Origin: JAJPGZ01 sp041167105 | GTDB lineage: Bacteria > Verrucomicrobiota > Verrucomicrobiia > Chthoniobacterales > UBA10450 | NCBI GenBank assembly: GCA_041167105.1 | Contig: JBEEGX010000016.1 | Location: 1 to 10,728, forward strand | Length of the DNA stretch: 10,728 nucleotides | Direction of reading: 5' to 3' | Program-made: the position numbers and the translations under genes | Notes under the pieces: generated by a model | What the model saw: only the letters and a program-made list of their open reading frames with translations | Told to the model about the DNA's origin: nothing | Databases searched by the model: none | In this document: positions 7,261 to 10,728 of the stretch, piece by piece | Numbering within the stretch: position 1 is the first letter of the stretch | How the letters are laid out: each line of letters begins with the position of its first letter

Positions 7261-7732
7261 GGAAGCGATTCCCGCCGCGCTCGAAAAAGCGGAGCGTTAT
7301 CGTCTCCTCAACGAACCGGGCGAAGCGGAAAGCATTTGTCACGACATCCTCGCGATCGATCCCGAAAACCAGCAGGCCGTCATCACGCTTCTGCTCGCAT
7401 TGACCGATCGTTTCGAAAAAGGCTACAGCGTCGGCGACACGCAAGCGAAAGAGTTGCGCTCGCGCATCAAAAGCGAATACGAACGCGCTTACTACAGCGG
7501 AATTTGGTCGGAGCGCTGTGGCAAAGCGAAGCTTCGGCAAAACGCGCCGGATTGTCGTTTCCAGGCGCACGATCTTTTGCGCGAAGCGATGGATTGGTTC
7601 GAGAAAGCGGAACAGATTCGTCCGGCCGGCAACGACGATGCGTTGCTGCGTTGGAATACCTGCGCCCGAATCATCGCGCGAAACAATCTTGTTCCGCGCG
7701 AAGAAGAGCGGATTGAATTTCCGCTCGAATAA
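7235..7732 (+). CDS. Small TPR-like hypothetical protein
   Basis: A 165-residue soluble, helix-rich protein of unknown function. Residues 11-47 look like a tetratricopeptide unit (AALEKAERYRLLNEPGEAES, then DILAIDPEN). Residues 111-148 look like a second, weaker one (AHDLLREAMDWFEKAEQIRP). Between them is a charged helical segment, RSRIKSEYERAYYSGIWSERC. There is no signal peptide or membrane segment. The start overlaps the end of sdhB by 26 nt in a different frame and has no Shine-Dalgarno site; a TGTCGATCTT repeat ends 5 nt before its ATG. Its stop directly abuts the stop of the convergent arsS-like gene. Position suggests an SDH assembly or accessory role, but that is only an inference. 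Confidence 0.75.
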   Translation: MSELKRLHKEAIPAALEKAERYRLLNEPGEAESICHDILAIDPENQQAVITLLLALTDRFEKGYSVGDTQAKELRSRIKSEYERAYYSGIWSERCGKAKLRQNAPDCRFQAHDLLREAMDWFEKAEQIRPAGNDDALLRWNTCARIIARNNLVPREEERIEFPLE

Positions 7733-8692
7733 TTAAACGAGCGCGCCGCCGCAACTCGAGCCGGCGCCGGCCGCGCACGCGAGACAATGGTTCGCGGTCG
7801 CGATTTCGCGATTGTCGATCTTAGCGGGATCAATGTCCCAGAGATAAAGTTCCTTGCCGTTGCGCCATTGCATCCCGAGCTGCTGATTGAAATCGCAATC
7901 GTAAACTTCACCGCGCCAGCCAACGCTGACCGTGCTCCGGCACATCAAGCGCCCGACCGTGCGCGGATTGAACGAGCCGATGAGCAGGTCCATGTATTGA
8001 TCGAGCTTGCCGTTGAATTTCAGGAACGCCCCGAAGCGGCCGACCGGAACGTTCGTTAGGGTGTAAAGATTGTTGAAGACGATGCCGAATTCAGCGGCGA
8101 GCTCGGTTTTGAAATCCATTTCCAATTCCGTTTGCGACGCCGGCAGCGACGGGCCTAACGGATTGTAAACGAGGTGCAGCTTTAATCCGCCAGCTACGCC
8201 ATAACCGAGCCGATTCAACACGCGCAAGGCCGCGATGCTGCGCTCGAATACTTCATCGCCGCGTTGCAAGTTCATATTCTTCGGCGAGTAACACGGCATC
8301 GAGGCGATGAGCTCGATCTTTTTCGCCGCGAGAAATTCCGGCAGCCAATCGCTGTAACCGCGCTCGCGCAGAATGGTGAGATTGCAGCGGTCGATGATTC
8401 TGCGATTCGGTTTCAACGCGCGCACGCGTTCGACCAGATAACGAAAGTCCGGATTCATCTCCGGTGAGCCGCCGGTAAGATCGACAATCGGAATGTCGGT
8501 GGGCGCGAGCCACTGGATCACGCGATCGATCGTTTCGCGCGACATGATTTCAGTGCGCTTCGGTCCCGCGCTGACGTGACAATGCATGCAGGTGAGATTG
8601 CACAATTTGCCGAGATTGATCTGCAGCGTCTCCGTTTTGCGGCGGCGCAAGGTCAATCCCTCAGCAGCGATGCGATCGGCGAAATGGTTCAC
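7733..8692 (-). CDS. arsS: ArsS-like radical SAM protein
   Basis: A 319-residue radical SAM enzyme. The 4Fe-4S/SAM motif is CNLTCMHC, with C31, C35 and C38, followed by HVSAGPKRTE and the glycine-rich DLTGGSPEMNP. The C-terminal half contains the cysteine-bearing blocks MCRSTVSVGWRGEVYDCDFN and HCLACAAGAGSSCGGALV, typical of the family named arsenosugar biosynthesis radical SAM protein ArsS, formerly radical SAM/Cys-rich domain protein. Characterised relatives act after arsenic methylation to form 5-deoxyadenosyl arsenicals. No arsM or other arsenic gene is visible here, so the substrate is not supported by context. The start is GTG 8692 with only a weak AGGAAA just before it. It is divergent from pdxJ and convergent with the TPR-like gene. 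Confidence 0.85.
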   Translation of the reverse strand: MNHFADRIAAEGLTLRRRKTETLQINLGKLCNLTCMHCHVSAGPKRTEIMSRETIDRVIQWLAPTDIPIVDLTGGSPEMNPDFRYLVERVRALKPNRRIIDRCNLTILRERGYSDWLPEFLAAKKIELIASMPCYSPKNMNLQRGDEVFERSIAALRVLNRLGYGVAGGLKLHLVYNPLGPSLPASQTELEMDFKTELAAEFGIVFNNLYTLTNVPVGRFGAFLKFNGKLDQYMDLLIGSFNPRTVGRLMCRSTVSVGWRGEVYDCDFNQQLGMQWRNGKELYLWDIDPAKIDNREIATANHCLACAAGAGSSCGGALV

Positions 8693-8775
8693 GTTTCCTG
8701 GAATGAAAGATGTCGATCTTACGGTTAATGGGGCCGAGTGGCAAGCGGCGGCGCGAAGGCTACAGTGAGCGCGAA

Positions 8776-9522
8776 ATGTTGAAGCTGGGAGTGAACATCG
8801 ACCACGTCGCGACCTTGCGGCAGGCGCGTTACGCGACCATGCCGGAATCGAAAAATTGCGAACCCGATGTCGTCGCCGCCTCGGCCATGTGTGAGCGCGC
8901 CGGCGCTCACGGACTGGTGGCGCATTTGCGCAGCGATCGTCGTCACATGCAGGACCGCGACATCGAACGGCTTCGCGAGAATGTGATGACGAAGTTGAAT
9001 CTCGAAATGGGCAATACGCCGGAGATTGTCGATGTTGCCTTGCGCATTCGGCCGGAGGAAGTCTGTCTCGTGCCGGAGAAGCGCGAAGAAGTCACGACCG
9101 AAGGCGGGCTCGACATCATCTCGTTAGGCGAAGAATTGAAGCCGACGATCGAACGCCTGCATGTCGCCGGGATTCGCGTGAGCGTGTTTGTCGATGCAAC
9201 GCTCGAGCAAATCGACGCAGCCGGCACGCTCGGCGTCGAGATGGTCGAGCTGCACACCGGCAAACTGGCGAATGCGTTCGCGGAAAAGATTGTGCAGGAA
9301 GAGTTGAATAATTTGCAGGTCGCGGCCAAAGCCGCCGCCGAACTAAAACTCCAAGTCAACGCGGGCCACGGCATCAATTACGACAACATCGCGCTCGTTA
9401 GGCAAATCCCAAACCTGAGCGAGCTCAATATCGGTCACTCGATTATCGCGCGCGCCGTTTTTCTTGGGCTGGAAGACGCCGTGCGTGAAATGTTGCGCGC
9501 GATGGAGCTTTACCGCGGATGA
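8776..9522 (+). CDS. pdxJ: Pyridoxine 5'-phosphate synthase
   Basis: PdxJ condenses 1-deoxyxylulose-5-phosphate with 3-amino-2-oxopropyl phosphate in DXP-dependent vitamin B6 synthesis, in the cytoplasm. The protein has the family blocks GVNIDHVATLRQAR at the N-terminus, HLRSDRRHMQDRDI, LNLEMGNT, CLVPEKREEVTTEGGLD, ELHTGKLAN, VNAGHGINYDN and ELNIGHSIIARAVFLGL. The start is placed at ATG 8776 (MLKLGVNIDH), giving 248 residues, the usual family length. An upstream in-frame ATG at 8710 would add 22 poorly conserved residues, and that ATG is created by a copy of the TGTCGATCTT repeat. The acpS start overlaps the stop by 4 nt; the two genes are also adjacent in E. coli. Confidence 0.95.
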   Translation: MLKLGVNIDHVATLRQARYATMPESKNCEPDVVAASAMCERAGAHGLVAHLRSDRRHMQDRDIERLRENVMTKLNLEMGNTPEIVDVALRIRPEEVCLVPEKREEVTTEGGLDIISLGEELKPTIERLHVAGIRVSVFVDATLEQIDAAGTLGVEMVELHTGKLANAFAEKIVQEELNNLQVAAKAAAELKLQVNAGHGINYDNIALVRQIPNLSELNIGHSIIARAVFLGLEDAVREMLRAMELYRG

Positions 9523-9899
9523 GCATCATCGGCATCGGCGTCGATTTCGTTGAGGTCGCGCGTATTCAACATTCGCTCGACCGCTTCGGCGAAAAATTTC
9601 TGCATCGCGTTTTCACGCAGGGCGAAATCGATTACTCGATGTCGATGAAATTTCCGGCGCGACATCTGGCGGCGCGATTTGCGGCGAAGGAAGCGGTCTC
9701 GAAAGCGTTCGGCACCGGCATTGGAAAAGCAATGGGCTGGCGCGACATCGATGTGCACAAGAAACCAAGTGGCGAACCGTTTCTCGTGCTCGAAGGCGGG
9801 GCGAAGGAGTTGTCGATCTTGCGCGGGGTCGTGCAGGCGCTGATCACGTTGAGTCACACCGATAATCACGCGATGGCGATGATTGTTTTGGAAGCCTAA
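9519..9899 (+). CDS. acpS: Holo-[acyl-carrier-protein] synthase
   Basis: AcpS transfers the 4'-phosphopantetheine arm of CoA to acyl carrier protein. The 126-residue length is normal. The Mg-binding and catalytic motifs are present: GIGVDFVEVARI with D9, and RFAAKEAVSKAFGTG with K57 and E58. WRDIDVHKKPSGEP and LSHTDNHAMAMIVLE complete the fold. ATG 9519 overlaps the pdxJ TGA (ATGA), with GGAG at 9504-9507 upstream. The segment AKELSILRG (95-103) carries a TGTCGATCTT repeat, and the stop codon TAA lies inside a GCCTAAC copy, the complement of the second repeat. No rho-independent terminator is evident downstream. Confidence 0.95.
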   Translation: MSIIGIGVDFVEVARIQHSLDRFGEKFLHRVFTQGEIDYSMSMKFPARHLAARFAAKEAVSKAFGTGIGKAMGWRDIDVHKKPSGEPFLVLEGGAKELSILRGVVQALITLSHTDNHAMAMIVLEA

Positions 9900-9966
9900 C
9901 GATCAATTCACGAACAATCGGGCCGCGTTTCATTTCCTAAATCAATGTATTAGATTGACATAAAAT

Positions 9967-10023
9967 CTTTTTTCTCGAATCCTCGGCGGGCGTTAAGTTT
10001 GTTAGGAGTCTCGAGAAGAAAAG
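9967..10023 (+). promoter_or_regulatory. Long stem-loop in the leader
   Basis: Bases 9968-9978 (TTTTTTCTCGA) pair with 10011-10021 (TCGAGAAGAAA) through 11 pairs including one G-U. TCCT (9980-9983) can also pair with AGGA (10004-10007) inside the loop. The T-rich arm is on the 5' side, so it does not look like a rho-independent terminator for acpS. Pairing was done by eye; no folding was run. Confidence 0.4.
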
Positions 10024-10024
10024 C

Positions 10025-10082
10025 CTGACCTTTCCGCATGGGAAACTGCGTTCGTAGGGCCCGCGCGTAAGATAGAGGTCAG
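10025..10082 (+). promoter_or_regulatory. Possible Shine-Dalgarno-sequestering RNA element
   Basis: CTGACCT (10025-10031) is the exact complement of AGGTCAG (10076-10082). The right arm contains most of the Shine-Dalgarno AGAGG (10074-10078), which sits 6 nt before ATG 10085. The enclosed 44 nt contains a small hairpin, TTTCC/GGAAA (10031-10035 with 10041-10045). Such an arrangement would hide the ribosome-binding site when folded, as in translational riboswitches or RNA thermometers. No known riboswitch class was recognised. Confidence 0.35.
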
Positions 10083-10084
10083 AA

Positions 10085-10728
10085 ATGAAACTTAAGATCG
10101 CAGCAATTCTCGTTTTCATTGGTGTCGTCAGCAAGGCTCAGGCGCAGCTCAGCTACACCGTCGCCGATTTGGGGACGCTCGGCGGGACCACGAGCACCGC
10201 CAGTGTCGCTGGCCAGCAAAACTTCAACACAGCGGGGATGATCGTTGGGTCGTCCACCACCAGCGACAATTTCGAACACGCCTTTCTCTTCGTCGACGGG
10301 CAGATGTTCGATCTCAACACGCTTTGCGATCTTTCCAAGAGCGACTTCAAGGTGCTGACGGTCGCCAAAACCATTAACGATTGCGGCCTCATCGTTGGTG
10401 AAGGCGTTACCATCAACGGCGATAAGCATGCTTTCTTGTTGACCCCGACGCCGGTCGATGGCGGGAGGTGGTGCTATTCTTGTTGCCAGTGGGTTTGGAT
10501 GCAGGATGGGGGCGGCTGGTGGTGGGAAACGAATAGCCATTCTTACACGTGGCACGGACCTCCGGGACCTCACCCGGCTTGCCCGCCGCAACCGCCGCAT
10601 TGCTGGTGGTGGCCTTTGCCGTGTCCGCCTAACTGCGGCTGTGACCATCCGCCGCCGCCTCCCGATTATTGCTGGAGCTGCCTCGATGGGCACGTGCTCG
10701 TGATCCCGCAGGCGGAAAGTAATGCCAA
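10085..10728 (+). CDS. Secreted HAF-repeat protein with Cys/Trp/Pro-rich tail (partial)
   Basis: A frame opens at ATG 10085 and runs off the right edge without a stop (214 complete codons). Residues 1-20 (MKLKIAAILVFIGVVSKAQA) form a clear signal peptide with an AQA cleavage site. Residues 21-120 match the extracellular HAF-repeat pattern: DLGTLGGTTSTASVAGQ, GMIVGSSTT, HAFLFVDGQMFDLNTL, then a second unit with GLIVGEGVT and HAFLLTP. From about 125 the composition changes sharply: residues 128-200 contain ten Cys, eleven Trp (including WWW at 145-147 and 174-176) and many Pro. AGAGG at 10074-10078 supports the start. Function is unknown; secretion to the periplasm or surface is likely. HAF repeats occur in secreted proteins of soil and aquatic bacteria. 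The tail could instead be a local frame artefact, but the frame stays open throughout. Confidence 0.75.
   Translation, partial: MKLKIAAILVFIGVVSKAQAQLSYTVADLGTLGGTTSTASVAGQQNFNTAGMIVGSSTTSDNFEHAFLFVDGQMFDLNTLCDLSKSDFKVLTVAKTINDCGLIVGEGVTINGDKHAFLLTPTPVDGGRWCYSCCQWVWMQDGGGWWWETNSHSYTWHGPPGPHPACPPQPPHCWWWPLPCPPNCGCDHPPPPPDYCWSCLDGHVLVIPQAESNA

Larger units (their letters stand above)
221..9820. repeat. Iterated 10-mer TGTCGATCTT, 18 exact copies
   Basis: Exact copies in plus orientation start at 380, 569, 747, 1271, 2805, 4455, 5145, 6606, 7813, 8711 and 9811. The complement AAGATCGACA starts at 221, 355, 3337, 5999, 6014, 7220 and 8477. Single-mismatch copies start at 2209, 2441, 4179 and 9027. 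The extended consensus is about RWTGTCGATCTTGCS: the preceding base is T or A in 17 of 18, and G follows in 11 of 18. Sixteen copies lie in coding sequence, read as LSIL/LSIF, DVDL/VDL, KID, RST or DRQ, so the constraint is on DNA rather than protein. Two are intergenic (1271, 8711). It is not a transposon or CRISPR repeat. The function is unknown. Confidence 0.9.
9900..10084 (+). promoter_or_regulatory. Leader region upstream of the secreted HAF-repeat gene
   Basis: This 185-nt gap is AT-rich at 9930-9975. It has a perfect -35-like TTGACA (9955-9960) overlapping the short inverted repeat TCAAT/ATTGA (9942-9946, 9954-9958). No good -10 lies 16-18 nt further on; TAAAAT at 9961-9966 is the nearest. 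The right-hand 120 nt can fold into two stems, listed separately. A promoter is likely but cannot be placed. Confidence 0.4.
1760..10633. repeat. Iterated 7-mer GTTAGGC, 12 exact copies
   Basis: Exact GTTAGGC starts at 1760, 2292, 3268, 3460, 4783, 5992, 7185, 9123 and 9397. The complement GCCTAAC starts at 8153, 9894 and 10627. GTTAGG without the final C also occurs at 5446 (complement), 8055 and 10001. The preceding base is nearly always C or T, usually within TCG, TTG or CCG. Eight coding copies use the frame nnG TTA GGC (LLG, SLG, PLG), two use GTT AGG (VR), and one supplies the acpS stop. TTA and AGG are otherwise rare in these genes. The role is unknown. Confidence 0.7.

Noticed and set aside
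221..9820. Reading the TGTCGATCTT copies as a CRISPR array, transposon ends or IS fragments
   Set aside because: Copies are only 10-14 bp, irregularly spaced (15 to 1534 bp), in both orientations and inside intact genes, with no target duplications.
221..9820. Reading TGTCGATCTT as a conserved peptide-level motif
   Set aside because: It is translated in five different frame/orientation combinations in unrelated proteins, so protein conservation cannot explain it.
221..9820. Reading TGTCGATCTT as an FtsK-type polar sequence (KOPS-like)
   Set aside because: The 11:7 orientation split is too even over this span for a strongly polar motif, though only whole-genome skew can settle it.
9967..10023. 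Rho-independent terminator for acpS
   Set aside because: The T-run is on the 5' arm of the stem, not after it, in the direction of acpS transcription.
10079..10693. Minus-strand open frame of 204 codons at the right end
   Set aside because: Arg/Pro-rich; the opposite strand has a signal peptide, HAF repeats and a ribosome-binding site.
1..10728. tRNA or rRNA genes
   Set aside because: No cloverleaf-like or ribosomal RNA sequence was recognised by eye on either strand, and coding genes fill nearly all the space.

Overview
The window is a dense, mostly operonic stretch of a bacterial chromosome, moderately GC-rich by eye. It holds eleven recognisable genes and two cut by the window edges. Few genes have strong Shine-Dalgarno sites and several pairs overlap by 4 nt. 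Gene content (a mycobacterial Sdh1-type succinate dehydrogenase, a metallo-beta-lactamase/rhodanese fusion, an ArsS-type radical SAM enzyme, a secreted HAF-repeat protein) suggests a free-living soil-type bacterium, perhaps Verrucomicrobiota or Acidobacteriota. That placement is inference and cannot be proven from this window.

Layout: 1-108, 3' end of an outer-membrane beta-barrel-like gene. 121-1269, a sulfite-oxidase-family molybdenum enzyme. 1299-2702, an iron persulfide dioxygenase-like/rhodanese fusion. 2699-3493, a polytopic Cys/His-containing protein resembling the Sdh1-type (Rv0249c-like) succinate dehydrogenase anchor. 4469-3490 on the minus strand, a MerR-like regulator followed by an HdeD/DUF308 membrane protein. 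4661-7260, sdhA and sdhB, then 7235-7732, a small TPR-like gene overlapping sdhB. 8692-7733 (minus), an ArsS-like radical SAM protein. 8776-9899, the pair pdxJ-acpS. 10085 to the right edge, a secreted protein with HAF repeats and a remarkable Cys/Trp/Pro-rich tail, preceded by a structured leader that could hide its ribosome-binding site.

How the genes may work together: the persulfide dioxygenase/rhodanese would make sulfite from persulfides and the sulfite oxidase would convert it to sulfate, so the left end reads as a sulfide/thiol-persulfide oxidation module. It is coupled by a 4-nt overlap to the only visible membrane anchor for SdhAB, which lies 1.2 kb away behind two divergent genes. 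pdxJ-acpS is the familiar vitamin B6/acyl-carrier-protein housekeeping pair.

The most unusual signal is not a gene. The exact 10-mer TGTCGATCTT (or its complement) occurs 18 times, about one per 600 bp, in both orientations, in five of six possible reading frames and in two intergenic gaps. About 0.02 would be expected by chance. A second, shorter motif, GTTAGGC, occurs 12 times against about 1.3 expected and accounts for most of the rare TTA and AGG codons noticed. These look like genome-wide iterated DNA words, comparable in density to uptake sequences or other architecture motifs, and I do not recognise either as a described element.
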